64,000 nt of DNA from Euryodendron excelsum. Lineage: Eukaryota; Streptophyta; Magnoliopsida; Ericales; Pentaphylacaceae. A program made the translations under genes and the position numbers. The notes beneath the pieces were generated by a model. It had not been told where the DNA came from. It did not search any database and worked only from the letters and a program-made list of their open reading frames with translations. Below, in pieces: positions 47,501 through 59,383 of the stretch (the first letter of the stretch is position 1; every line of letters begins with the position of its first letter). Location of the stretch: assembly GCA_033060915.1 (NCBI GenBank), contig CM065386.1:6837001-6901000 (forward strand), in the 5' to 3' direction.

Positions 47501-48260
47501 TTAATTTTGAACCATGCCTCAAAAATTTTAAAAGGCTTAGGCCCGCAATCCTGTATCTCATTAGATGGGATAATGGGAGAGTGATTCGATAGCAATCATT
47601 GAAGTCCCCATTGAGAGCACTCTAAACTAATCAAGCCAACCATAGCCCAAAAGGAATTTGTCAAGCCTGCTCCAAATTTCAGAGTTCTGCAGGTTTGACC
47701 AGGTGAAATGCCTTCCTATCATAAGTAAATCCACTAACTGGGTCTTCTTAAAAAAGTTCATGAACTGCTTCATACCATTTGTTACACTTATACATGTTAA
47801 CTTTTCCCCTGTTTTAAGTATCTCGTTAAAATCGCCACCCACACACCAAAGTATATCCCAAATTGACTTGAGAGCAATCAATTTTTTCCATAACTCCTTC
47901 TTACCATCATCACTGCATGGAGCATATATATTTAAGAGAACGCATCTGAAATTATTATAAAGGGAACCCACCAAGAAGATAAAACTTTTTTTCTTAATTG
48001 AGAATTTTAATTTAAAGAAATCTGCCTCCCAGATACTAACCACCCCCAGACAAACCCTCAGCATCAACAGCTTCCCCATTACATGTTTATCTTTCCTAAA
48101 TGGATACAATCTTGCTAACATTACATTTTTTCCACTTGGCTCTTTGTAGAAACACCAGGTTAATTGCTCTGCCCTGAATCAGTTTCTTGACCATTCTTTT
48201 CTTCTGATCCTTCCCTAACCCACGCACATTCCATGTCAATACAAGAGGGGAGCAGAATTA
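44596..48260 (-). pseudogene. LINE ORF2: endonuclease, reverse transcriptase, zf-RVT
   Basis: Reading from 48260: endonuclease start TWNVRGLGKDQKK (about 48240), GGDFNEI near 47840 and RHFTWSN near 47710, then the linker. RT covers about 46850-45850 with GLRQGDPLSPFLF near 46340 and the catalytic FADDSLIF near 46180. A C-terminal zf-RVT-type part reaches 44603. The usual endonuclease motif FLQETK reads FLQRAK near 48150, so the catalytic glutamate is lost. At least eight frame changes and a number of stops make it inactive. Confidence 0.88.
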
Positions 48261-48319
48261 TTTCCCCCGCAACAGCCCCCTTTTTACTTTGAACCTGCTT
48301 ATCACAATCATTCCACTCA

Positions 48320-50120
48320 AGATGAAGTGGTTTAGAGGCAACCTCACCTTCATTATCTTGAAAGTTGATTCCAAGAGATTTTCCAATTCTGATGGTTAAT
48401 GAGGATGAGGATGGTATGGCAACAGATGGAAAAGCCCTTTTTTCCTTTCCAGTACCTGATTTTCTGAAAGTCTTCAGACCAAGGTCAAAAGGAGACTTTT
48501 TTTTCTGAGTTTGGGTTTTGAAGCCATCGCTTGTATAGTAGTTAAAACTTTCCCCTTACCCACCCATCTAACTCTTCTACCAGAAAGAATCAACATGGGC
48601 TGAATAAGTAGAGAGCAATGAGACAAAGATGACCTGGTGTTCCCAGGCCCAGTACTGGATTGGATTGGGCTACCTTTGGACACTGGGCTTGTTGTAATGA
48701 GCCTACCCACATTACCTCCCTCACTAATAAGCCTGAGTTGCTCGATGTCTTGGAACGATCAGTTGAGCTAGAATTAAACATAGAATTAACTTTCTTGTCC
48801 CCCAACTGTAATGCTGATTGCCAAGGAAAATCAATGATCGCATGTAGAGAATCTCTTACGAGAACCGAAGACTTTGGTGAGTCAATCAGAGCTGAGTCAC
48901 CAACATTTTCCCCGACTAAGTCGCCCTCCCGACTCAAGAGAGCCAACTCATCGTCAACATTCTTAGGAAGATGACCATGATCACTGAAATGTAACTGGGT
49001 AAATGCCGGCGAGACAGTCGAAATAGAACGAGCCTTTGTACGATCCATCACATTTTCACGAGGACCTACGCTATCGGGTAACCAGCTAAAATCTTCGTCA
49101 CCCAGAGAGGGCGATGAGAGACTCTCAATCACCGTATTATGGCAAGGTGGTATAGCTTAAAAATTCCAAGGAGAGAATTCTTCAATAACTCTTAATTTAT
49201 AGTAGAACTTCCCATATAGGAGCTTGCAGGTGTCATGAATCCTTTCTTTTCTGTCAATTTCAATCAACAGTCTACCCTATTCCAAATTTTTAGGATTTGA
49301 TGTCATTTCGTCAACCATCAGGACCCTACCCCATTGATTTCCTATATCCTTCAAAGTTTGAACATTCCAACAAGTGTGCAAGGGGACCTCGCCAATTGTA
49401 AGCCAAACCTTTCTAAAGGTTTTAAACTCTCTGAACGACTAGTCATAGACAGATGAAAACCAATTATCCAACCAAGATCTGCCATCCTTCATAATTGCCT
49501 CTTTGTCACCCTTATCCTTGAACTGAAGAAGAACTTTCATTCCACCGAGAGGTTTAACCCTAATGCAGTAAACACCTTTTCTACCCTCATTGCATCTTCC
49601 ACGCAATTGATCATGTTGTAATCATGCACAATAGCTATGGCACAATATTGAAGCCATTCCTCATCAACATTTTGAGCTTCGACCATAGGCATGCAATCAA
49701 CTTTTGGCAGAGAAGAAGCTGGTTCCGGCAGATCAATTTTCTTATGGAGAACAACGTCTTTATACGAACGTCCATCTTTGAGTGATTGGAGGTCTTCACC
49801 AATCGTATAAGCTCCGTGTTGATTTGGCTTTCTCGAGCCACCACGACCAATACTAGATAGCCCAAAATCTGCCTTTTTGACAATCAATCTTCTCTCTAGA
49901 ACCATTGAAGGTATTTATCGCATTGTAAGCTTCCTGAAGATATTGATATCTCATTTGCAGGTCTTTTCTTGTAAGAGACAAAAGCATCCATTACCCTCCC
50001 GCATCGATTGAAAATATTTGAGAGCCATTGATTTTCCATAGACCTTGGCAGATTATCGATGACGACTATGAATAACTTGCTATCCTTTGAGCGCAAAGAT
50101 GATTGCCTCAACCTTCCCAT
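48320..50120 (-). pseudogene. LINE ORF1 with RRM and DUF4283-like domain
   Basis: It starts at ATG 50120 (MGRLRQSSLRSKD). An RNA-recognition motif follows (KLFIVVIDNLP near 50070, GRVMDAFVSYKK near 50000). After a frame break a linker leads to a region, 49690-49240, with AIVHDYNMINCVEDAM, RSWLDNWF and GRVLMVDEMTS, which resembles the DUF4283 domain of plant retroelement ORF1/gag-like proteins. A serine-rich C-terminal part continues to about 48590. Stops at about 49450 and 49280, and frameshifts near 49950 and 49540, break it. Confidence 0.7.
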
Positions 50121-50330
50121 TGTGAGATTGAAAGCAATGGAAAGACAGGGAACTGATAAGGAGGAGAGAAAGAGCCAAAAAAGGAGACAGAACAGGCAAA
50201 AGAAAGGAACAAGATGCAAGAAGAGATGATGGATGAATGAGAAAGGGAAAGACACAAAAGAAAGCCAAGACTGGGGAGAGGATGAAGATCAATGAAAACC
50301 AGCAGGAAGACTTTCCATAGGGTAGGGGAC

Positions 50331-52300
50331 CAATGACTGATGGCCAAGTACCATATTTTGTTGGTATATACCCTTGAATTCTTCCTCCATAATTGAGCTT
50401 CTTTCGTTCATTTTACAGTCACCCATCATGGTTCCTCATTTCATCCTGCAGCTGAACTCCACCTTGCTATATTCATCATCCGTACTCCCAGCTAGATTCC
50501 TCCACAACCTGATCTTAATGCTTCCTCTTTAACTCAAAGCATCAACCAGAGCGAGCATCCAGATAGTATTACTATTTCAAGCAATTTGAGTTTCCTAGTT
50601 TACTATGCTTCTGCTTGAAATTGAGAAGTCTCAACAACAAACCATTCGGATTGATACAGTTTTCAAGACATATATTGTCATAAATAATGAAAAGAAAAAA
50701 AAAGGCAACTTCCGGAAAAATCTCCTTTGGCACGTACTTCACGCATCGGCCCTTCAACACTTGAAATAATAAATCTCGAACTTGCGCAACAGCAAGTAGT
50801 TGAACCCATGTCCAAAGCCTAAATACAGTACAGTTCCTCCAAACAATAGAAATCTTGGTCTACCAACTAGTTGTCCTTACACTCGGGAGTTAGCCCTAAG
50901 AGTTGAACCCATAACGAGCTAAGTGGGAGCAAACCCACTAACTAACCGAGTTAAAGTCCACATAAGGGACAAAAACTTTGTTGAGATGGGGTCAAGTTAA
51001 AAAACAATTTCATTTTGAAAGGTTAAGATAAAATTTCTTAATTTTGTGAGAGTCCAAGGTGAAAAAAAATTTAAACTTCAAAAGGCCAAGATAAAATTTT
51101 ATAAATTTTAAGATGACAAATACACTAATTACCATAAAATATTCAAAATTTATAGAAGTTGTACAAAATTAGGTCAAATTGGGGGACCAGGCTTAACCTA
51201 GGTCAGTTCCTGCTCCGAAGTGTACATTTTCTCTATAGCTGTCACAGACAAGATCGCTAAGTGTATCATGAAGAGGCTAAGGTGGAGCCTTTAAGCGTTA
51301 GATTTCGCTTTTTTAAGTAATGGGTTACTTTCTATAGAAGTGGGGAAAGATTTGAGTGAATTGAACTATGAAATCAGCTGTTAATCTTTCACCTTTCTCC
51401 TACCCCGGGCTACTGTTCTTGGAAAATGACTCCTCGTGGGATGCTCCAAAAAAATCCGAGCAGCGATAGAGATGTAAAAGATCAATTATTTCTTTGAATC
51501 TGTTTTTGTAGCATCAACGAAGTAGTTGAGGCAAGAACTGTTTCACCAGAAAGCAGTAAAGCAACAAGACAGTCACAAAGAGAGAGCTCTCTCTTTCAAT
51601 CCACATGACAATCTGTCAATCACGAATAGACCCATCTCAACATAGAGGGAAGCATCCATTTGTTACTCTCATTTTCTAATTGAGACAGCAACAACAACCA
51701 GCTCAAATCAATATCAAATCATCAATATAGGAGAAATATAGCAATCAGAAACCAAAAAGCTTGCCCAGTACTCAACAGGATTTTCTCACTGTTTTCTTCA
51801 CAAAACAGTGCTGGATTCAGCATTTCCAGATTGTTCTAAGAAGGGGGGAAAATATGAAGAACTTGAAAATTAAGAACCAATGGTAACAGACATGTCTAGC
51901 AACAGCAACAAAAAGCAAACTAGCATAAGAGTTACAAAGTTGAGCTCAAAGAGCACTCTTAAACAACAAACCAGAAGATAAGCAACTAACATAAACGAAA
52001 ACTGGGATTGAAAAACCTGAAATACACTCCAGAGTTCTTCTTCCCACGGTAGAATCCATTGGATTAGATTGACCAAAATCTCTCTCCTTAACGGCCATGA
52101 CAGCAGTAACATCCAGTTCTCGGAAATTCTTGGTTTTTCCAACGAACGATTAAGCCCTGAATGAGAAATTCAATATAACAGTAGACCAAACATGAAAAAA
52201 TGATGTAAAACTGAAAATGGGAGAGAATTGAATGAATTCCAGAGATGGGTATTTAAGGATTCACCTGCTAGAGAGAGAAAAAGGTTGGTCGAGAGCTCAT
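50331..52300. other. LINE flank and TCP 3' region
   Basis: No coding is visible. The last part is probably the TCP 3' UTR. On the minus strand a GT donor (CAG|GTGAATCC) near 52264 and an AG acceptor (ATTCAG) near 52158 suggest a 3' UTR intron. A repeat-like tract with AAAATTTT/GGTTAAG lies at about 50990-51170. Confidence 0.4.
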
Positions 52301-53602
52301 TCAATGACGAGAATCGGAGGAAGCAGAGGACGGCTTGTCGGAAATGCCGTCGTGTTCCTCTTGTTCACCCTGAATTCGTGTTGGAATGCGAAACCCGGAG
52401 AATCCGCCGACGGAGGCGAAGCCAAGACCCGGTAATGAGGATGAATGGATGGGTAGACTTTGATGGTGGTGGTGGTGCTGATGATGGTCGGCGGCGGCAA
52501 TAGAAGGCGGGTCTATCCAAGCACGAACTGATGGAGTGTTACTGGACTGAAGGGGTCCCCTCTGAGAAAGAAACTGGTTTTGGCCAAACAAGGGCTGCAG
52601 CAACGGCGGCGTTGGCGGCGAGTTGAAGATAAATCCTCCACCACCACCAGTACCGGTGTCTCCACCGGCATTCCATGCAAGCATTCTCTGGAACCGTATT
52701 ATCTCCGCCTGCTGATGCTCAGACCAGGCCGCCGACGGGGCATCAAATCCCATTCCGGTAGTTCCCGAAAAAAGGGCTTGTTCGGTCTGATGCTGTGACT
52801 GTTGTTGTTCATGGTGGTGGTTGTGGTGATGATGGAGAAGAATTGGGTCTTGAAAGGATTGAAGCGAGAGTCTCAGATCTTGGCTCTGGCTGCTAGTTCT
52901 CGATAGCAAATCAGGCGGCGGGAAGTTCTGAAACGGCATAGGAGACGAATTAGTATCGCCCGATGCACCCACTGGGAAGAAAGACTTGATGGTGTCGGCG
53001 ATGGCATCGGAGTCCAACGACGGCGGCAAGAAGCTCGAGTTGCTCTCACTAGGATTGTTACTCATTTGCAGCTGCTGTTGCTGATTCTGAATATCATATC
53101 TCGCAGCAGCGCCATCTGGGCCCAGCAAAGTATTTCCTGCCCTCCTGCTTGAAGAAGAACCATCAAGAGCATCCATCACGGCGCCGCCGCCGTGGTGGAT
53201 ATGCTGTTGAGGCCCTTCCTGCTGCTTCTGGGCTTGGTTTTCCTCGAAATTCACATTTATTGTTGAACCCGATGTGGGGTTCCACGCGGGTAGCTCCGCG
53301 AGCTCGTCGATGGCTTCCTTGGCCTTTTTGATGAGCCAGTCGACCGCCTTGCTGGGTCGGTCGTAGCCGAGGCGGTCCTGCACGTCGTAGAACTGAATCG
53401 CGGTGTGGGCCGACAGCCGGACACGGCGGTCCCTCGGTCCTTTGGCTGTGCAGACTTTGCTGTGCCTGTCTTTGCGCCCAGTGGACCGAACAATGTGGCC
53501 TCCTTGAACTTCCACGATCTCGCCGCCGGTGTGCCTTAGACCCAATCTCGACGAAGTTGTTTGATGGTGGTGGCGGCGGAGGTCGGCTTGAGTTTCTGCC
53601 AT
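52301..53602 (-). CDS. TCP4: CIN-type class II TCP transcription factor (TCP3/TCP4-like)
   Basis: 433 residues in one exon, from ATG 53602 to the stop at 52301. A conserved lead ([20 protein letters not shown]) precedes the TCP domain (residues about 43-101), whose basic part holds [20 protein letters not shown] and whose helix II holds [20 protein letters not shown]. The C-terminal part shows [40 protein letters not shown], the miR319-site peptide RGPLQSS and the ending [11 protein letters not shown]. These match TCP3/TCP4 of the CIN clade, which restrains cell proliferation in leaves. The frame is open upstream to 53977, but there is no ATG between, so 53602 is the only reasonable start. 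Genomic neighbourhood favours TCP3; sequence alone does not separate TCP3 from TCP4. Confidence 0.93.
   Translation of the reverse strand: MAETQADLRRHHHQTTSSRLGLRHTGGEIVEVQGGHIVRSTGRKDRHSKVCTAKGPRDRRVRLSAHTAIQFYDVQDRLGYDRPSKAVDWLIKKAKEAIDELAELPAWNPTSGSTINVNFEENQAQKQQEGPQQHIHHGGGAVMDALDGSSSSRRAGNTLLGPDGAAARYDIQNQQQQLQMSNNPSESNSSFLPPSLDSDAIADTIKSFFPVGASGDTNSSPMPFQNFPPPDLLSRTSSQSQDLRLSLQSFQDPILLHHHHNHHHEQQQSQHQTEQALFSGTTGMGFDAPSAAWSEHQQAEIIRFQRMLAWNAGGDTGTGGGGGFIFNSPPTPPLLQPLFGQNQFLSQRGPLQSSNTPSVRAWIDPPSIAAADHHQHHHHHQSLPIHSSSLPGLGFASVGGFSGFRIPTRIQGEQEEHDGISDKPSSASSDSRH
52542..52562 (-). promoter_or_regulatory. miR319 target site in the TCP coding region
   Basis: Minus-strand GAGGGGACCCCTTCAGTCCAG is nearly identical to the known miR319 pairing site of CIN TCP genes. 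The part that pairs with the miRNA 5' half (CTTCAGTCCA) is perfect apart from the first base. The site encodes RGPLQS. Pairing leads to transcript cleavage in plants, so this gene should be under miR319 control. Confidence 0.92.
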
Positions 53603-54700
53603 TCTTTCTCGCAATCTCGCATGTTCGATGTTTTGCTCCGCCGACGAGGAAGATTGAAAGTAAGAGCGCTTCTTGGGTGGCGGTTGATGTTGTGAATCTA
53701 ATCTTCCATACAATACTTGCTGTTGTTGGAGATAGGCTTGTTCCTTTTCTGAATGTTCTTCCTCCTCCTTCTCTTCTTCTTCTTCCTCCACAAGTCTTGA
53801 AACTGGAACTTGTTCGTGGCTTTGACTTTGATTTTGATTTTGATGATGATGATGATTTCTCTGAGGATCCAGACTCAGACCCTTGGTGTACTTTTCCTGT
53901 TCCAGCTTTTGATTGAGAGCACTTTTTCTTGGTTGTCTAATCACCACTCTCTTCTCGCTCCTGTTGTTGTGCTACTTCTGTATCTGCCACCCCTCTAAAA
54001 CCTGATACTTCTGCTTCTCTTTCTCCCAAAAGGCTCTGCCATTCACCCCCCTCCAAATTCCATCACCCTAATCCTCAAAACCAAACTAGACCCCATTAGG
54101 CTAAACCGGCTCTTATTTAGCCTATCCCATTTGTATGCTCTCTCTCTCTCTCTATTTATATCTATTATATGTGCAAATATAAACAGACAGCTGGTAATAT
54201 GGCTAATACCCCCTAACCAGCACGTACACAGCAAAATTCAAGAAGGTTGATGCAATTCTTTCATGTTTTTGTAGAGATAGAGAGGGAGAGGAAGTGTTGG
54301 AAGCAAAGGTGCAGAAGTAAATATATAGAGCTAGGACTACTATTTTTGGCCTATGGGAGCCCTTTGATGCCACTGGTAAGGGTGGCAATGTTTGGTCAGA
54401 AAGAAGATTAAAGATCTATGTGACATGATGATCACTGCCGCAGCCCAGCCTTCCCCTCTGCTGCTGCTGTCCTTGTACTACCTATACAAACACAAAAACC
54501 AAAACCTCTTATTCAATCAGAGCCAAGTCCTGGCTTCGAACTTTCAACCCCCCTCTTGCTCTTTCTCTCTCTAAACGTCTCTATTTCTCTTCCTCTCTCA
54601 TTCGGTTATTTCCAGATTTTATTTTTACTTATTAGTTAGAAGTTAGAACCGTTGGTCATAATAAGCTCAAAAAGGAGTGCCTGAAAGGATGCTATAATAA
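53603..54700 (-). promoter_or_regulatory. TCP 5' UTR and promoter side
   Basis: The transcript leader is probably long. On the message-sense (minus) strand, 53850-53755 is rich in GAAGAAG-type purines and 53900-53830 in CATCATCAAAATC-type repeats. GAGAGAGAG at about 54140-54155 may be a GAGA-type promoter tract. The leader is open in the frame of the TCP ORF from 53974 to 53603, but without any ATG. I see no certain TATA box. Confidence 0.4.
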
Positions 54701-55070
54701 TTGAGAGAGATAGATCCTTCAAATGGCCACCACCACACCCATTTTGAAAGTGACTTCTTACAGCTTTTATGGCTTTTCTTAGCTTTTTCTTTTCCTTCTT
54801 TCTCCCTCTCTTTTTCTTTATTGCTTCCCTTAAAAAGAACAACATCATCCTTCCCTCAAAACTTCCCTCTCCAAACCACCCTTTTTCTGGCTTGTTGGAT
54901 GGATTACTGTACATGGCATCTCAAGGAGCCTGTCCTTTTTCTGGTCTGTTGGATGGATTATTTTTTGGGATTACCATAACTAGTGAATGTTTTTTTGGCA
55001 CAGTTGTCCCCGTGGTCAAAAAGTTAAATTCCTAAAGTACCCTCACACTTCAATAGTTATTTATTTTAAA

Positions 55071-55484
55071 GATAATTACCCATTTATAGTTTAAATCAAA
55101 ATCAGATAATCTTTTGTGGTTTAAAAGTAAACACACGACCCTCATTTAATTTGGACTTATCGGTAAAATAGATAGAAAACATTAGACTTAACTAAAATTC
55201 TATCATACGAAAATTCTTATCATTTTATCTCTCTAAATTAGAACATAAAAAAGACGATTTGATAAAATAAACTAAAAACTTGATAGACAAGCTTTTATTT
55301 TGACATAAAATGACCAAATTACCGTTTTTTAATTTTCTAATTTAGAGAAACAAAATGACAAAAATACTCCTATAACATAATTTCTGTTAAATGTAACGGT
55401 TTTCATCTATTTTATAAATACATCCAAACCATAAGGAATTATGTGTTCACTTTTAAATCAAAATGAGATAAAGTGTAATTACTT
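55071..55484. mobile_element. Palindromic MITE, copy B
   Basis: Inverted ends GATAATTACCCATTTATAG (55071) and AAAGTGTAATTAC (55470-55482). Shares TCTCTCTAAATTAGAAC and ACGGTTTTCA blocks with 59384-59812. Confidence 0.75.
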
Positions 55485-57732
55485 TTATTCTTATTATCAC
55501 CCTTATTTTTTTTTGTTTTTTTAATTGTGGTTAAAATTATTTTTTTACTACTCTCCCCAGCACGTGCAAACGCAAACCATCTATGCCGAAATAAGGGTGT
55601 TTATGAAATAAATCTCTTTTGAATTTATCAATATAAGAAACACACTCACTTAACCAACACCTTGTATCACCCGTGCATTTCTTGTAAGATAGAATGAATT
55701 TTTTTAATTTGCCTATCTTGTGCTTCAATATCCTTTCCTCTTTTTTTTTTCTTTTTCTTTTTTGCCTATAATCTTGAGCATGGACAAAGTGCAAAGACCC
55801 ACTTACTTTCTTCCTCTCATATTGCCTTAAAATTTTAAACTTGTTTGAAATGGACTAATTGCAAAATTCCACATCAAAGATACTTCAAATACTAAATATC
55901 ATATGAGTACAACATTTACAAATCTACTGAAAAAACTAAAGAGAAACAAAAGAAAAGTATTTCGTTACAAAACAGTGATTTTATGGAGGAGATCATTTTC
56001 CACAAAGATATTTGCATTTGAAGCATCATCTTTATTTAATGGGTAATTATCAAGAAATTACCAAGTTAATAGCTTTAATGATTGTAAATATTTATTATTC
56101 TCTCTTTAATTATTAAAAAATATTCAATTTAACAGTAATACTACTTTATCTTGGTATATTATATTTTGTAAAATTATTCGTTCAATGTACTATAGAGTAA
56201 ATTTTATAATGAATTGACTAGTTCAACGTTTGACAACGTTGTAATTTAAGAATGAAAGGCGCAAGAGAAGAAAGGTAGTAAATATAAAGTATGAATTCTG
56301 TTTCAAAATTTTTTTTTTTATAATTATTATTAATTGTCAAATGTGCAGAGAATGCGCAAGACAGTTTTTGTCCATGAGGCAAACCATATGGCTTGTTGAC
56401 ATCTGTCACCCGTGTCCTGTCTGGCCAATTTCGTAAATATTTGCCATTAGCCGGCCCACTTTCATAAGCCAGCAATAAGGGTGTCGCGGTATAGTGTCCC
56501 ACCAATTTCGATTAGTTATAGTTGGGAAAACCGACGGAACGTCCTTTTTGTTGCTGACACAACAAAATGACCAAAATACCCCCACATTCCCCAAATGCAC
56601 TCTCTTCTGATCGGGTCGGGTCGAAACGTTCAGCATTCCTATGCTTAATGTCCAAAATTATTCGGACTTTTCTTCTCATTATGCATTTTTGATAGATCAA
56701 TCCAACCGATCATATTCCTATTTTATTTGAACATACGATATTATTTTGCTAATTTTAAGTAAAAATTGTGCGTTTAGATGAGATAATAACATGGCTATTT
56801 GATCTGACTAAAATGTGACATACTGAATTATGACATATGGTGTTTTATGATATTAACAATCTAAATTTATTTATAAAAATACCACATAATAAAACACGAT
56901 AGGAACTAGATTTTTTCAAGAGGGTATTTCCCTCATGGTCACCTCTTGGACATTTTTTTTAGTTTTAGGTGATTGAATAAAAACATATGCATTTTTTATT
57001 TGATAACATTTAATTAACTTGTAATATCATATAACAAAATAATGTGCGGCGCCCTTACATAAGGACTAGTGAAAGAAGCAGAGAGGATTCTCATTACCAG
57101 ACAAATTGGCTGGCAGTTGTGTTATAATAAGAACTTGAAGAGCCATATGGTTGCTTTTGGATTTTGTTAGAACTAATCATTTCATAAAGTAATCTCCACC
57201 TTTTATATACTTTCTATTGTAATCAAATGTCTTTTTATATGCTAGTGTATGTTTTCGTGATGTTTACTTATATATTAAACAATTTGGAGGCTTCTTTTAA
57301 TGATTTTGCACAATGACATGACATGAAATGCATGCAAATATATATATATATATATATATAAAAGAAGAGACCATGCACTATATTATATCTGCAATCAGTG
57401 AGTTGCTTCGTCCACAAGTGAATCGAATGGGATTTGGCATCAAACTTTCATTTTCATTTTTTTGTTTTTTGCTACTATAGATCCAAACATAGCAGACAAA
57501 GTCCAGCTGATTCATTCGAATTTCTTTAGGACAAGGATAAAATTTGAGAGAAATGGCATGAGGATTGAAAAGTCAAGGTTTTTCATGTGGAAATCTAACT
57601 AAAAAACTGTGCAAGTTTGGTTGCTGTATTTGATAAGTCAATTGAGCCAATTTAATTTAATCGACCTTTCTTTTTCATACTGTTACTAGTGTGTCAGTGC
57701 CTTTTAAGTTTAGTTACAATCACATTGGCATG

Positions 57733-57734
<2 letters not shown>

Positions 57735-57774
<40 letters not shown>
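57735..57774. repeat. (TC)n microsatellite
   Basis: About 40 bp of uninterrupted TC dinucleotide. No link with coding sequence. Confidence 0.95.
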
Positions 57775-57777
<3 letters not shown>

Positions 57778-58249
57778 ATAACAAAAAGATATGCCAACGT
57801 ATTTTATAATTGTTGCTAGTATGAGATGTACTTAAGTATATAGCATCCACTCAAATGTTAGGCAAATTTGTGAACTTTTAACCTAGCTAGCCTGAGCAAG
57901 CATATGCTTGGTTTCTTCCTTCGGTTTATATTTGGTTACATCAACTGGTGTGATTTGATGGAAGAATTGTGGTTTTGTTAAACTAAATGCATGGTTTTAT
58001 TACTTCTATAAATTTTGTAAAGAAAAATATAATGTCTCGTCATTTTGGGGCTAGATAATGAGATTCAAAATTTGTGGGGTTCATTAAAATTGATGTTATG
58101 AGATCAATGATGATTGAAAGTTTCTTCCAAAACTGAAAACTTAGACGATTTCGCTGTCAGTAGAGAAAAAAATGTTAATAGCACCTATCTCTTTATGGAA
58201 AATAGTGGGAGAAGTTAAGGTGTTTAGTTCATATTGTGAAGCATAGTTG

Positions 58250-58730
58250 TATAGAAACTCGTTTGAAAGACGGAAACGTATTTTCAAAATGAGTATGAAA
58301 CTTGTTTTAAAAAATTAGAGAAACGTTTCGAAAATACGAGAAAAATATTTTAGAAATTCCTAGAAAATGTTTCAGAAACTCTTGAGATACTTAACGGAAA
58401 CTCTTGAAAAATTTAGGAGAAATTCTTGAGAAATGCTTTGGAAACTTAAAATATTAATTTTTATATATTTTTTCCCTTAAGTTCTAACTGAGTATTTATA
58501 AAATTATTTACATAGCTTTTTCACTAAGTTTCTCAAAGGTCTCTACTAAGTTTTTTCAAGATTTCTACTAAGTTTCTCAAACGTTTCCACTAAATTTCTT
58601 AAAAGTCTTCTTTGAGTTTCGGAGAAGTTTTCTATTAAGTTTCTCAATCGTTTTTCGCTTTTTGTTTCCCTCTATATTTTTTTGTTGCGTTTCCCGCTTT
58701 CATTTTCTTTAACGTTCTTCGTTTCCGCTT
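58250..58730. mobile_element. Foldback element made of short tandem units
   Basis: The left arm (58250-58450) repeats variants of GAAACTCTTGAGAAA at about 20-bp spacing. The right arm (58520-58730) repeats the inverse, TTTCTCAAACGTTTC. The two are separated by an AT-rich centre near 58455-58515. Outer ends carry GACGGAAACG (58269) and CGTTTCCGC (58721). The design is that of a foldback transposon. No coding. Confidence 0.6.
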
Positions 58731-59383
58731 TCTCTTTTAATAACTTTGTTGTGAAGCATATTTGGCCTTGTATCCTCAAAAACATTTTGGTATATAATTT
58801 CAACTCCTATTTACATTTAGCAAGAGGCCAAAAAAAAATAGGAACTACAAGGGCAAAGCACCATATTTCCTTCAAGCTCCCCTTTGAGCTTGAGTACAAA
58901 ACTTTACAGTACACAGTTCATTATACAACTTGCACTCAAACTGATGAAATAAGCTTACATTAGAGTTTTATTGGTAGAGAGTTTGTTTAGGTTCATGAAA
59001 TGATTCTATTATCTCAAGTGTGTATTGCAACTCCAATGCCAAGCTTACAACAGCAAAGCTGCGAGTGTGTATGGTTCTAATTTCTGACATAAAGGAATGA
59101 GCTTTGTGTGACTGCCTAGCGTGTGCTGTGCAGTCCATTTTGCCTTATGCGCCGCCCATTTATCTTTTTTTTTAAGAGAGAGAGAGAGAGGTAATAGGTG
59201 GCGCAACGCCCTATGTTCCCTTCTCTTTCCAGTACTTTGTCTGGTTCACTTTTGGTACCTTTACTTTACTGGTTTTTTGTTTCTGGGCATGCAGTGTGTC
59301 TTGGTTATCCAATGAACTTAGTTTAGTAACTTTAGTTCCCACAGTTCATTTAGTTGACACTTTTTTTTTTATTTTTTTTTGGA

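Larger units (their letters stand above)
44349..50330 (-). mobile_element. Long, decayed L1-type LINE with ORF1 and ORF2
   Basis: The 3' end on the minus strand is a TAAATAAATAAAT-like tail (44366-44349) after a typical plant LINE 3' end. ORF2 (endonuclease, RT, zinc knuckle) and ORF1 (RRM, DUF4283-like) follow in order to about 50120. The 5' boundary at about 50330 is an estimate from the end of the long leader. I could not find a target-site duplication. An internal part matches 208-1229. Both ORFs are broken. Confidence 0.88.
54701..58249. other. Intergenic, with palindromic MITE and simple repeats
   Basis: Only a MITE (55071-55484), an (AT)n run at about 57340-57362 and a CT run (57735-57774) stand out. 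Frames here are short and of low complexity. No gene seen. Confidence 0.5.

Noticed and set aside
44349..50330. Target-site duplication of the long LINE
   Set aside because: Sequence left of the tail (about 44300-44348) and right of the estimated 5' end (50300-50360) shows no shared 8-20 bp word I could trust.
53603..53947. Open frame extending the TCP protein N-terminally by 115 codons (Q-, H- and E-rich)
   Set aside because: The extension starts at GTG, has no ATG down to 53602, and is low-complexity; a stop lies in frame at about 53977. The family N-terminus fits the ATG at 53602, so I treat it as 5' UTR.
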